Below the pieces are notes generated by a model, which was given only the letters and a program-made list of their open reading frames with translations, was not told the DNA's origin and did not search any database. Shown here piece by piece: positions 12,701 through 27,700 of a stretch of DNA of 64,000 nt. Origin of the DNA: Membranipora membranacea (lineage: Eukaryota > Bryozoa > Gymnolaemata > Cheilostomatida > Membraniporidae); contig OU612067.1 in the NCBI GenBank assembly GCA_914767715.1, forward strand, positions 14,637,001 to 14,701,000, written 5' to 3'. Numbering within the stretch: position 1 is the first letter of the stretch; each line of letters begins with the position of its first letter. The position numbers and the translations under genes were made by a program.

Positions 12701-15700
12701 TATCAGATTTTGGTGAGTGATGACGTGATACAATCATTAATAATATTTTTAAGTGTGATATGGATATGTTTTCTATGATAATCAGTTATCAGCGAAATGT
12801 ATTTACCTGTTGATAATTTACCTATAGGTATCTTGATGCCAGTGATATAATTTATAACTATGCCATTTAATTGTTATCTGTCAGAAGCGGCTATATCCTC
12901 ATCTTACCTCACATTGTGTATATTTATATTTCAGTATTTGTTCACTGTCAGCACTAGAGGAGTTACGTATAAACGGTAACAAGAAGATACAAGCATTACC
13001 TGATGATATAGGTATGATGAGTACACTGAAGGTGATAAAGGCATGGGACTGTGATCTGTCTCACATACCTGACAGGTGAGTCATTTTTCCGTTTTCCCGT
13101 GATACCAGTAGTACGATTTTTCATTGTGGTATCAAAATGTTATCTGTGAGAAGCAGATATATCCACATCTTACCTCACCTTGATTATATTTATATTACAG
13201 TGTTTGTTCACTGACAGCACTAGAGGAGTTATATATAAACGGTAACAAGAAGCTACTAAAATTACCTGATGATATTGGTATGATGAGATCACTGACAAAG
13301 TTATATGCATGGGACTGTGATTTGTCTCATATACCTGACAGGTGAGTCATTTTTCCGTTTTCCCGTGATACCAGTAGTACGATTTTTCATTGTGGTATCA
13401 AAATGTTATCTGTGAGAAGCAGATATATCCACATCTTACCTCACCTTGATTATATTTATATTACAGTGTTTGTTCACTGACAGCACTAGAGGAGTTATAT
13501 ATAAACGGTAACAAGAAGCTACTAAAATTACCTGATGATATTGGTATGATGAGATCACTGACAAAGTTATATGCATTGGACTGTGATTTGTCTCATATAC
13601 CTGACAGGTGAGTCATTTTTCCGTTTTCCCGTGATACCAGTAGTACGATTTTTCATTGTGGTATCAAAATGTTATCTGTGAGAAGCAGATATATCCACAT
13701 CTTACCTCACCTTGATTATATTTATATTACAGTGTTTGTTCACTGACAGCACTAGAGGAGTTATATATAAACGGTAACAAGAAGCTACTAAAATTACCTG
13801 ATGATATTGGTATGATGAGATCACTGACAAAGTTATATGCATGGGACTGTGATTTGTCTCATATACCTGACAGGTGAGTCATTTTTCCGTTTTCCCGTGA
13901 TACCAGTAGTACGATTTTTCATTGTGGTATCAAAATGTTATCTGTGAGAAGCAGATATATCCACATCTTACCTCACCTTGATTATATTTATATTACAGTG
14001 TTTGTTCACTGACAGCACTAGAGGAGTTATATATAAACGGTAACAAGAAGCTACTAAAATTACCTGATGATATTGGTATGATGAGATCACTGACAAAGTT
14101 ATATGCATGGGACTGTGATCTGTCTCATATACCTGACAGGTGAGTCATTTCTCTGTTATCAGATTTTGGTGAGTGATGACGGTGATACAATCAATCATTT
14201 ATAATATTTCCAAGTGTGATATCCAATTTTTTGCTATAATAATCAGTTGTCAGCAAAATCCATTTACCCTTTGATAATTTACCTATAGGTATCTTGATGT
14301 CAGTGATATAATTTATAACTATGCCATTTTATTGTTATCTGTCAGAAGCAGCTATATCCTCATCTAACCTCACATTGTGTATATTTATATTTCAGTATTT
14401 GTTCACTGACAGCACTAGAGGAGCTACGTATAAAGGGTAACAAGAAGCTACAAACATTACCTGATGATATTGGTACGATGAGTTCACTGAAGGTGATAAA
14501 GGCATGGGGCTGTGATCTGTCTCATATACCTGACAGGTGAGTCATTTTTCCGTTTTCCCGTGATACCAGTAGTACGATTTTTCATTGTGGTATCAAAATG
14601 TTATCTGTGAGAAGCAGATATATCCACATCTTACCTCACCTTGATTATATTTATATTACAGTGTTTGTTCACTGACAGCACTAGAGGAGTTATATATAAA
14701 CGGTAACAAGAAGCTACTAAAATTACCTGATGATATTGGTATGATGAGATCACTGACAAAGTTATATGCATGGGACTGTGATCTGTCTCATATACCTGAC
14801 AGGTGAGTCATTTCTCTGTTATCAGATTTTGGTGAGTGATGACGGTGATACAATCAATCATTTATAATATTTCCAAGTGTGATATCCAATTTTTTGCTAT
14901 AATAATCAGTTGTCAGCAAAATCCATTTACCCTTTGATAATTTACCTATAGGTATCTTGATGTCAGTGATATAATTTATAACTATGCCATTTTATTGTTA
15001 TCTGTCAGAAGCAGCTATATCCTCATCTAACCTCACATTGTGTATATTTATATTTCAGTATTTGTTCACTGACAGCACTAGAGGAGCTACGTATAAAGGG
15101 TAACAAGAAGCTACAAACATTACCTGATGATATTGGTACGATGAGTTCACTGAAGGTGATAGAGGCATGGGACTGTTATCTGTCTCATATACCTGACAGG
15201 TGAGTCAATTGTAAGAGAGTGATTAAAGGCGATGTAAAGGTTTCCTAGCTGGGTTCCATACAAGACAAATCAGCAGCACCATGTTGTGTGAGAGAGTCTT
15301 TTACATACCTGGTCAAATTTTCATTCCATTTTAACAGATAGGTAGCCTTTCAAATACACAATGCCAATCAGACGCCTCAAAACTATGCTTCAGTCGATGA
15401 AGGCTTTTGATGATGCGTGTCGTTTCCTCATGATTATTTATACCATTCATACTGAGTTCTAATTGGCTAATAACTAATCATAAGTCATGTGACATTATGG
15501 CTTATCATCTCACATTAACAATTGAAGTTTGCATTAAACTATGGTATTTTTAATACATTAGTCGATTTAATCCTCAACATATATGCCTGTATTCTCATTT
15601 CAAATTCACCAACACATTCTGGATGATGAAATAATCAAATTATATCTGATTTTAACCAGCCATTATACCCCAAACGTCACATGAGTTATACTTAGTTATT

Positions 15701-18700
15701 AGCCAATTGGAACTCAGTATGAATGTTATATATAATCATGAGGAAACAACACGCATCATCAAAAGCCTTCATCAATTGAGGCATGTTTTTGAGGCGGCTG
15801 ATAGACATTGGTGTATTTGAGAATCTGCTAAGGGGCCCCTATTTGTTCAAATGCAATGAGAATTTGACCAGGTGTGTAAAAGACCCCAACGCACAACATG
15901 GTGTTGCTGATTTGTTTTGTATGGAACCCTGCTTGGAAACCTTTAATATAACTATCTTATCTCGCGTAGGAAAATTGAACCTTCAGTACACAGCCAGGCC
16001 TAAAGTTCATAATTATAATGAAATATTATTTTCCCCCATTACTAAATATTTGCTTCCTGTAAGGTATCTTTATGATATAAATTGAGCTTTGTTAATTTTA
16101 ATATCTGTATTGATATACACGGCAAGTAGTTATGTGACAGCTATATTGTAATCATACTTTTTTTTATATATTGCAGTGTCCGTTGTCTGACAGTTCTTGA
16201 GGAATTACGTATATCACATAATAAGAAGCTAAAAAAACTACCAGATGATATAGGTGTGATGAGGTCACTGAAAATATTGCAAGTCTCGAACTGTCAGCTG
16301 TCTCAATTACCGAACAGGTGTGTTATTCTTATCTGTTAAGTTATGGTTTTTCTTGGGGCGATGATGTGTTCTGTTTATCTGATATGATGTCCAGAGGTAT
16401 TTATCATGCGTCACCTTGTCATAGCAGGATGACACATTTTGGAGTTTATTGTGTCATTGGTGCATACCTAATTTAGAAGATAATGTCCCGATTACGCAAA
16501 ATCAGTAAGAATACGCCCTAGAATAAAGAAACTGTAGCATAGTGCATTCTCAACCGCTAAAATCATTATGATCCTGTCAGCAACTTTTAAAAAATTATCA
16601 CTAAAACAGTATTGCATCTTCAGCATTTATGATGGTTGTGATATTTCATCATGTATTTATTATCACGTAATTAAAAGTTAGTTCCTCGTGATCCTTGTGT
16701 GTTGAGTTGAAAGCTTTCAATTGATACAATATTGGACACTAATATTTGTTTATGACGTTACTTTGGTGAAATTTCTTAAAGGCTTTATGACAGCTGTACT
16801 TTTTCTTATATCATTGTAAAGCTCACAATCAGACTATTGGAACCAGAGGTACCTTATGAGCGCCATATCTGCCATGAATTAAAGCAGTATGAAAGTTCTA
16901 GAATTTATGGGATAAATATGGGATAAATATAGGGTTTATCTCCTCTGCAGAAAGCGGAGGCAGAAGAGGACGTATGTGTATGAGGCATGCGCAACAAATA
17001 AACAGAGCTAACATCCTAAAATTTTATCCTGAGTTCTATTTATGTATCAGTTGCCACATCATTTATCATAATCCATTTGAGTGGATTCTGTACTCCATCC
17101 AGGCCATCCAAGGTCAGAGGGGAGGACGTATAACTTTAGTGTATTGGTTTATATATACAACATGGTAATCATCAAATTCTAACTAACAGGGTCTTTGTCA
17201 ACTTAAGAGAAAACAAACTTTAATCTGTTTTCAACAAGCATAAGTTCTCGAAAGCTTGTGCAACTCTGATCTCCAGTGCTTTTATAACCTGCTGTTAAAA
17301 AACGTCAGCAAATCAACCGCATTCTTTGACTGTTGTTTTCATGTCTTAATCACGGGAACACCATAACAAATCCGCTTGGCATGCTTTTGGTAAATATTTT
17401 AAAGTATCAAGCTTTCTCCGTGACATGTTATTTGAGAAAATCAGCGGTCATATACCAATGTTTGCCAGGATATGATTTATATGTTACACAAGGTGTACAT
17501 CTTTCCTACTGGATCTTGAATCTTTAAAGTGGCATACAACCCTGGCACCACTAGTTATGAATCCACTTGCAATTTACTTTCACAGATAGGCAGCATACTC
17601 AACAATGAAAATCTTAGGTATAAGCTCCGGTTCTGCACCGCAGGGCAGTCAGCAGCCCCTAAACCCCTATGGCTTCAAAAAAACTGAATTAAATTGGGAA
17701 GCTATGTTTTGTTTAGAATCTCATAGAAAAGCGTAATTGCTTTTTATTGAAGGCAAAAACATTGTTTTTGTAGATGATTTTTCAATTGACATGCCTGTTT
17801 ATGTATTAGATTAAAACAAACGAAAGATAGCTGCTTTAATTCCAGAAACAAATAGTTTTCTACATCAACATTTTCCAGCAATATATTTATTTTGAGAGTA
17901 TTAACACTTGTCCAATCATATTGGGTATGCCTGATACTGAAACAAAATGGTGGAAGAGAGTTTGCTATTAAAATAATTAAAATTTTCTAATTTACTATTT
18001 GTTTCTAACACGCAAGTTTAGAAAGAGTAAATCATTACGCATCAAATATCAAAATATAACTTTTATGGGAATCCGCGACAACTTGGCCCGAGCCAAACTT
18101 GGCCCGAGCCAAACTTGGCCGGAGCCAAACTTGGCCGGAGCCAAACCTGGCCCGAGCCAAACTTGGCCCGAGCTAAAAACGCTTGCAAAACTCCAGGGTG
18201 CCTCAAATGACCAGAAAACGCCCCCTAAATTTTTTTCGCGCTATGCTATGAATGAAACAGAGATGTTTCCGGTTGACCTAATTTGATGACCAATAATTTG
18301 GGAATCAGCAGGATATTACAACATCAGCTGTAAAAAAGACAGAGTGAATTGTCTTCTTCCTGACATTGAAAAGACAACTTTGTGCATTTTTTAGCCTTTT
18401 CTGTCATATTCAAATATCCTATTGTTTCACGATCAATGCTGTCATTATCCTCAGATTGTCATGCCCTAAGCAGTTGTTTGTGTTATCAGACTGCAGCTAT
18501 TACACCACCATTTCCAGCTGATAGCTGATTTCACACACTGCTGATATAGCTCGTTGCGTCATGCGCAAAGTGTGAATAATATCATTCATAAATAATTTTC
18601 TCACGCTCTGTTTCATAGTATTCGTAGTAATTGTAGTAAATACTGTAATTATATAGCAATAAAAAATAAACCGATGACGATATTGCAAAAAAAAATTTTG

Positions 18701-21700
18701 TATAAGCAATAGTTTCAAATTACCCATCCGACCATAAAGGTATTATAAAAATTCACCGACACCGTTACTATACCTTAAACCTGCTAACCATAGCATGGTT
18801 TTCACCATCAATATGGATGTCATCTCCTGCGTCAGATATGCCCGGTGAAGGTTGGTACATCACCTCAGTCTTTTTTATGCTAATCTTTTACCCAAACTGT
18901 TTGGCTGACTGGGCAAAATCAGATATAGTTTCCTGTGCATCTGCATGGTCTTGAGCAACAAATGGAGTATCATCTGCAAATATAAGTTCACGTACCAAAG
19001 CCTTTGTTATGCTTCTGACAGATTTGAAGCACCGCTGACAACTAGAAGGAGAAAAGTGTGGGAACAAGCGGACAGCCTTGCGTAGGGGTGGAACGGATAA
19101 GGGTTGGGCAACCTCGGATCGGATATCGGATCGGTCTATAAATTCAACCTCGGATCGGATCCGGACCCGGATAACGCGTAAAAACGCTAAATTTACCAGT
19201 CACAGCAGCTCTTCTATTGCACCATAATATACAATTAAGGTCATTGAATACTTGGATAAACACCGTCAACAATCTCTTCCCTGAACCATTACCCTAATTC
19301 AAATGTGCACATATCAGCTTGGATATAATTCTTTACAGGAGCAACTTATCACTCAAACAGCGCAAAGATCACGCAAACAGATTATTTGAAAAGATCATTT
19401 AATGAGTTCTAAGATCTCTTGACGAGAATTTGTGCATAGGCACTCAATTTGCCAGGATCACTCAAACCCCGATGTTAAAAATCACTGAGTTTGAACAAAC
19501 TCCCTGCTCTTATGTCCCAACAGGGAGGTATATCCCACCCTCCCTCGTCCCAAACTCTATGTTGTGATTAGGGATAGGAATTGTCCTCCTACTTTGAAAA
19601 AGCAGAAGAGGAAAATTACTTTGTTCATCAACCTAGACATTTTGTTACAAGGAACATCATTGGACAAAATTTTGTCTTATGTCACAACGATCTGAGTAAA
19701 GATGCTTCTATCAATTTCAGCAGAAATAACACATCCATCAAATTTAATCAGCAACAATATAGATAGCTATGAAAATGAGATAGGTATTGAATGCCTACTG
19801 ATCACCACTGAGTGCATTCAGCCAAACTCAATTGTCATATCTGAACTACAAATTAATGACTATCATACTTCCTCCCCTGTCATTTTCAGTGAGATAAATG
19901 ATGCTAAGTAAGTGTTGATTAAAAAACGCATCATCTCGGATCAGACATAACACATATCCGACCCGGTTTGTGGTTGGATCCGAGGTCAAATATCCGAAAT
20001 TCAACTCCAACCTCAAGAGGTCGTTCCACCCCTAGCCCTGTGTCACTCCATTCTCAACCCTCCGATAGTTCACCTTTCACCTGCTGACTGATGTATTCAC
20101 TCCTTTGTGTAGGGCCGACACAAGATTGGTGAAATTGGCAGGACAACCAAGTTTCTCTAGAATAGCACACAAGGCATTTCTGTTCACAGTGTCAAAGCCA
20201 AAAGTCAAAACACCATTACATCCTCGGCTCAACACAATCTTCTTGAATTTGCTTCAGGAAGAATATCATATCTACAGGGTCTTCGCCTGCACAAAATCCA
20301 CATTGTGCCTCTGGGAGTAGGTCCTCTGGATAAGAGCTCAATCTTTTGAGTAACACACAGGCTAATACTTTACCAGGTGTTGATAGAAGTGAGATGCCGT
20401 GAAAGTTCCCACAGAGACGTCGATCACCTTGCTTAAACAGAGTTATAAGCCGAGCATCCTTCCAATCTTGTGGAGGCTCTCCGCTCTTCCAAGAGTCAAC
20501 AATGATCTCATGGTGTTGCAGGTGCTGCACTAGTAGAGCCACTCTGAATATGATAATTTCAGGGTGTATTCTATCTGCACCGGGTGACTTTCCATTGCTG
20601 AGCATATACATAGCATTGTTCACTTCGTCCATGTCAGGAGCATCATCGATCTCATTGCTTTCATTGAGAAGGGTGTTGAGATGTTCTGTCCAACAAGGGA
20701 GAAGGTCTTTTTCTCAGTAAGTGAAGTCTGATTGTGGGAAGAAAGTAGCTAATCAGATTGATCAACTCTCGGACCCCATACTGCCCAAAGTCCTTGATGG
20801 AAACCTCTAGTGTCATTCATGTCTGCCAGCTCCTGTAGTTCAGCAGCTTTACTCTGCCACCATTCTTTTTTCAATTCACGACATTTCTTTTGCAGACGAC
20901 ATGAGTAGTGTCTAAACCTGATTTTGATGGATCTGGTATTACGATTCAACATTTCATTCAGGGCATGGTTACAAGCAGCTATCAGTTCACACAGTTCTTT
21001 ATCGCTCTCCTCAAACCAGTCTGCATGATTTCTCTCCACATATTCCAAGATCTCTTTGTACACCTCATACACCGTTGACTTGAATGCGGACCATTATTCT
21101 CTTCAACTGAGCCTGCCAGAGCAGGGAGCTTTTCATTAATGTTAGTTTCTAATTCACTCCCGATGGTATCAGACCACATAGTGTTACCATTGAGCTTTCT
21201 AGGACGCTGACTAGATTTACACATGAGCTTCCGCACTCTGAGCCTGGTGTAACACCTGTTGATGATGTGATCAGTGCTGCAGTTGGCACTAGCTCTAGTA
21301 TTACTGATGTCACACAATTCACATTGGCGGTTGACAATGAAGTCAATCAGGTGCCAATGTTGAGCCCTCCGGTGCATCCATGTGTTTTTATTGCTAGCTT
21401 TGTGCTTAAAGTCCTACGCGCCAAATGTGGTGCATGGGGATTAATCATAATTAGTATTTGCTATTGACAAGCAACACCATTGGATAATGAGTGTAATGTC
21501 ACACCTAGTTACGCCTATTTTAGCCCAGTCCACGTGGCATTTGAGTTTTGCAGAAATCGAGCTTGCATGTTTCAAGTGTTTTCTCAAGTGCTCAAGTGTG
21601 TTATGCAAGAAATCAAGCAACACCTTTGCCCTTGCAGCTTTGCAGCCGACTGCAATGTATATGTGATGTTGAAAGAAAGCGACCTGCTATTCCACTGTAT

Positions 21701-24700
21701 AACAGGGCCGTAGATTAGAAAAAATGGTAGGGGAGGCAAATGTCCGAGATGAGTCCAATGCATCACCAGTAACCTCCTCCCCGAGAAATTAAAGCCATGT
21801 AATAAGCAATTGGAAATCCCAGAGGAGCTGATTCTGACATGGATTATTGAATTGGAGTGTTTTTTAGGCCACTGTATTTAGCTATCTAGGGGAGGCAGTG
21901 CCTCATCTAGAACTACGGTCCTGTACAATAAATAGTGTAAACTAATTCTAACTATCGTAGAGGTATAATTGTAATAATCTTTGACACAATGATAATAAAA
22001 ATAATCTTGCAGAAATAAAAGTGAATTTTAGAGATGCTGCTGCATTACCTTCCTCTAGAAAAAAATTGTTACGGAAAAATTTGCGGTACAAATTTTTAAT
22101 GGTATGCGTTACATTAGAGGCCTATGGGCAGATGAAGATAAATGCAAAAGACGGAGGATGTCCGTGGTAAAGTGAACATCCGAAGGGAAGTCATTTCGAC
22201 TGTGGTGTGAAAGTATGTGATAATCCGGCCATAGCCAACCTCCGGTCGATTGTGAGTTTTGCCGAAAAGGTCACTTTGTTTGGCCAGTTGCACTCTCACC
22301 ACAGAGAAAAGTTGAAACGCACTTTCTCACAGTGTTCAAAATTTTGTATACAATATATTCATTATTGTCGCATCTGAAATTCAGGAAATTTCTAGTTGTT
22401 GCTCTATTGCAGCAGATCCCACTACATGTAACATTCATGGAAAAGACAGGTCGAAAAAAAGGTTGCATAAAGATTGTTGCGGCTACTTGGTATACTCCCA
22501 AAAAAAATAGCCAATCTCCAGAAAAAATTTTGGTGATGCGTGCCCTTATCCTCCATATGTCCGGTATACATGGATGACAATGTGCGACAACCAATTATAA
22601 ATGAAGTGATTGTTTATTTATGTCACATCATGAAAAACATTAGTAATAATGAATTGTTGCTGACAATAACAGTATATATATTGTTTTGTTCACAATATAC
22701 ACTAATACATGACATCATCATACTCATGTTTTCTCGAATCCTTTATACTTTATCATACTAATCTCTTAGATGAGATAAATAGAGTTTTGGTCATTACAAC
22801 CCTCACAAACTCCCAAAATGATCGATAAGAATAGTGTTTATTTGTGGCCGCTTGTCTGCAACATCAATGAGAAATACTGTATTCAACAGTGCCCATGGAT
22901 AAAGCCCAACGGTCGTCACGGGCAAAAAAGGTCTATATGTATTTTCAACGGATATTGCAATGTAAATTAAAACAGACGTAATAGACCATGGCGAGTCCAA
23001 ATCTGCGAGAATTACCCCCCTACGCCTAGCGGTTCAAAAGATACAACCCTTACAAAACGGTCTATTTGCACCATGCACCATGCACCATGCACCATTGTTC
23101 AGGTAAAAATGATCTATTTGTTGCTTTCTCGAGAGGTAAAACACATTGTCACTTTATTTGCACAAAGCTCTTCAAAAGTCATTTAAACAGACTCATCAAG
23201 AAGAAAGGTTAGTAGTTTCTCTCATTTTCATGATTAGTACCAATATTGGACATTGCATCAGTGTATTTTTCATGTGAATGCCGAGCTTAAACATGCTAAG
23301 TCAGAAGATGCTAAAAAATTATAACCTTTGGCGTAAGACGACATCATCGCCTATTACCCAATCAGAATGTAATGATTATTCAGTTCCCTCTCCGCATGCA
23401 TGTGACCACTCTTTTGTCCAATGAGAATTCTCGAAATAAGCTCCGCCCACTATTGAGAGAGCATCTGTTACGATCTGCCATTTATTTTACAGCCATCAAC
23501 CAGGAAAGACCTCTATTAAATTTAAAATGATTCCAAACTGCTGTTGTGGACGTTGCACCATCAGTCACAGATTTTTTTGCCAGCCTGCAGGGACATCAAG
23601 CAGCTCAGCCTCTTCCCTCCCAACTCTTTCTATCTCGTTCACGAGAATAGACCAAACTGGTAAGTTACAGACACACATTTATTACGTCAGTTGAAGTTTA
23701 CAAGTTATTGACATCAACCTATCATTCTGTCTTCCAAAGTTGTGGCTATCTCGTAACCCTGTCCTAATTGATCTATCCTAAACTACTCCAATCTACATTG
23801 TAGACTTAGCAGAGCAGGGTGAGTTTGGTGAGGGAGCGCGTATCATGAGGGCAAACCCCAGTGCCACTAAGCCGGCAGAAAAGAGGCGGTTGGTGAATAC
23901 TGGCCAAGCCAAAAACATCAGCTCATCAGCTCAGGAGTCAGTGCCAAGGCAGTTACGCCAGAAGCCTTGCCCTGCAGAGGGTCATCTCAGCCCGGTTTTT
24001 AAATGTCACACCATCACAGAACCTGAAAGGCAGCAGGCATTAGATGCCTATTGGGGACAAGGAAGACAGGAAGGCCGCTGGGCCTACGAGGCCCAGTCAG
24101 TAAGATCAGTAAGTACCACCATGTTTCATATGTTCTAACTGTTACAATCTTATCTCTGCCAGTATGTTTGCTTTTGTTTTCTCAAACTTGTTTGTATGTA
24201 CCGCGAAAACATCTAGGAGAAAGTCTGTCTCCAACCAGTATTATATCACAATGGCAGACAACACACAGAGACGTGTTTGTAAGGAGTTTTACAACTGTAC
24301 ACTCGATGTGTCGTATCACAAGGTTTTTGCCTTCGATAGTTTCTGTTGGGAATGAGCTATGAATTATGGGTAACTGTGTCTTTGAATAAAGTCAGAGCTG
24401 CTGTTGATTAGCTTCTCCACTAACAGCGTTTGTAACTCTTCACTTATCTCTTTCAGGCGGCAAGAACTAAGAAGGTGTGCGTCAATAACATCCGGACGCC
24501 ACCAACCCCTCACAAACCAGCCAACAAAATTTTTGAGATCACCATACGGCTTGCCAAGGAACGTCTCAGGACTTTTAACAGGTAATTAAGTCTACCCATT
24601 GAAAGTTAGACGCAATTGACTCATTGGTGGATTAAGCTGGTACATCAGTTCAGTAGCTGTAGCTTGTTCATGATTTATGTGAAGCTTGTGCTTACCATCG

Positions 24701-27700
24701 GTTCTGTTTTTATTCCCCAGGATACCAGCTCACTACTGCCGAGCCAAGACGAGAAAGTTTTATCTTGAGCATGGACTCACTATCCGTATCCTATACGACG
24801 ATTTCCGCAGCCACTGCCAAGCCATCCTCCATCAATCAGCTGGTACAGAGAGTGGTTCAACACAAACACCAACATCGGGTTCTTTATACCCAAGTCAGAT
24901 CTGTAAGTAGTCCATTCCACTGTAGATTTATGGTAAACTGAGATAGAGTCTGTATCGTGCGCTTCAATAGATTGGATGCTATTCAGTTATCAATGCTCTT
25001 GAGCAAAGTTGCATAATGAAAAATGGAATTTTATAAATAAAATGTTATATAGGGATTCGAAAGCAAATACCCCACCACAGTTACATAGAATCTCAGGGCA
25101 CAAAAATTACTTCGATTCAAGAAATTTCTGAAGCTTTCAATACTCATTTTGCTAGTGTGGGGAAAGCTTTAGCAGGTGATCTCCCAACTCCAACAATCAG
25201 CTATAGCTCATATTTAATAAATGACAATAATTTGCCAGCATTTGACTTTTTAGAGATTTCTAATGAGATAACTGAGTCTGTAATCAACTGTTCATCGGAA
25301 AGGAAAGCTACGGGCTATGATGGAATACCCATCAGCCTTATAAGAGAAAATAAAACCACACTTTCACCGATCTTAACCCACATGATTAACTTAGTAGTGC
25401 GCACCTCGAAATTCCCGGATAGCCAAAAGATTGCCCGTGTAACACCACTTCACAAAAAAGGATCTAAGTCAGACCCTAATAACTATAGGCCGATTTCAAT
25501 TTTAACAGCATTATCCAAACTTGTAGAAAAGACTTTAGCATCACAGCTGCTTTTCCACTTTGAAAATAACAATATTTTTCGCGACAGCCAGTTTGGTTTC
25601 CGGGAAAACCGCAACACTTCATTAGCTATTTCACGCTTAATGGAGAAACTCTATAAGAATTTTAACAATAGTGACATAACCCAAGGAATATTTCTAGATT
25701 TTAGTAAAGCTTTTGACACCATAGACCATGAAATTTTAATCACAAAACTACCTTACTATAATTTCACCCCTGATGCTTGTAATCTTGTAAAAACATATTT
25801 ATCCGAAAGGTACCAGTATGTGAAGCTGGATTCGCACAGTTCATCATGGCTGCCGATTAAAATTGGGATACCTCAAGGCTCAGTTCTAGGCCCTATCTTA
25901 TTTCTTATATTTATTAATGATCTTATAAAAGCAGCTCCTGACCTTAAATAAATTTTATTTGCAGATGACACAAAAAATTTTTCAACAGATTCCCATTTAG
26001 TGCAAGAAAATCTGCACAAAGTAGAAACTTGGTGTGTTGCAAACAAGCTCATTTTGAATTACTCTAAAACTTTCCAGGTCATTTTTAAAGCTCCAAATAA
26101 ACTGATTAAAACTCCGGAAAACTACATTTTAAATATGGGTGGAAACCAGCTTGATAATAAATAAAATACAAAATTCTTAGGGATTGAGCTTGACAGTTAC
26201 ATAACTTTTAAACCTCATATTGTACAAATTTGTAAAAAGCTCAATTTTATACTGTTGCTCATGCGTTCTATAAGACCATATTTAGATATTCCAATGATGA
26301 TAAATTTATACTACACATTTTTTTACCCACACTTAATTTACGGCATCGAGTTCTGCGGCCATGCAGCTGAATGAGAGATAAACCAAATTTTACTCTTACA
26401 AAAATCAGCACTCCGTGTCATTTTAAAAATTCATCCACAAGGCCATGTAACTTCATTCTTTGAGCACCTTAAAATTATGCCGGTGCAAATGCTATTTAAA
26501 TATCGCTTTTTAATATTATATTCAAAAACAATTGCAAATTGTGAGATCTGTGTGAGCTCACCAAATGTTAGTTTCACAAGAAGTAAACTTGGAGTTGTCC
26601 CTCAAAGAGCCAAAAACTGCAGGGGGGCAAGGTCCCTGTTGACGACAGGTGTAAACCTGCTCAACAGGTACCTTCCTGGTGAAAGGGTTTGTGAGCCCCT
26701 TGGTCTGCGTGGTCGGCTGACCAGGGCCCTGTGGGGGTGTGGTGTAGTCGGGCGGGGTTCCTTGGGCTGTCTTTGGCCACATAGTTCTTGGTCATACTGT
26801 TAATCGGGCGGTCGCCATTCTAGTCTCTGACTACCTGATCGCTCCGCTGTCATCATTTTCTTTTAGAAGAACCTTTTATTACAAATAAACACAAACAGAA
26901 ACCGGGAAAAAAACAAAAAAATCCAACCTTGTTTTTGTTTTAGCTGTGACTGATGTATCCAATACGAGCGGGTAGGGGGTGACGCGGCAGCCCATCAGAT
27001 CCATAAAGACAGAAAAGAGCTGAGTAAGATCGAGAAAGCTGGAGATCGAATCAAGCCGAATACCAACAACGTAAGTTTCGATCTCCAGCAGATCATGCAG
27101 GTGCCACGCTTGGCAGCGGGCTCTGCCTTTTACAAACGAAAATTAACACTTTTTAACCTTTGTTTTCATGCAACTCTAAGTGATGCCAGCACACATGGTT
27201 ACTGTTACACCCGGAAGGAAGTGGAAGGCATGAGGGGAGGCAATGAAATTGCCTCGTGTCTCTTCCACTTCCTAACCACAGTACCGTCCCTGATCACATA
27301 AAAAAAATCATTCTGTGGTCAGACGTTTGCGTGGGACAAAACAAAAACCAGATGGTTGTAGCTGCTCTGCTAGCTGCCATCTCCACTCGACCTGCTCTTG
27401 ATGGTGAGATCAGCATTGCCATCAAGTACTTTGAGACAGGCCATAGCATGATGGAGGCCGATGGCATGCATGGTCTCATTGAAAGAGCAGGGAGAGGTGT
27501 TGAGCTTGGCACTCCAGACAGCTACTACACGCTCTTCCAGACAGCGAAAGTCAAGCCGCCTAGATATACCGTGAAGGTGATGGATTTCACAGATTTCCTA
27601 AATTTCAGAGAGCTTTCTGAAAGGGCAATCCGTGAAACCTCCCTGACCGGTATATCGCAGTGGCATACGATCCGACTCGTAAAGGCTGGGAAGGCCATTT

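Noticed and set aside
15783-16085. 100-codon open frame
   Set aside because: It lies across the right arm of a foldback MITE, has no domain and sits between two LRR exons on the same strand.
22271-22594. Overlapping frames on both strands near 22.3-22.8 kb
   Set aside because: No motif, no splice context, AT-rich; likely chance frames in transposon-derived intron sequence.
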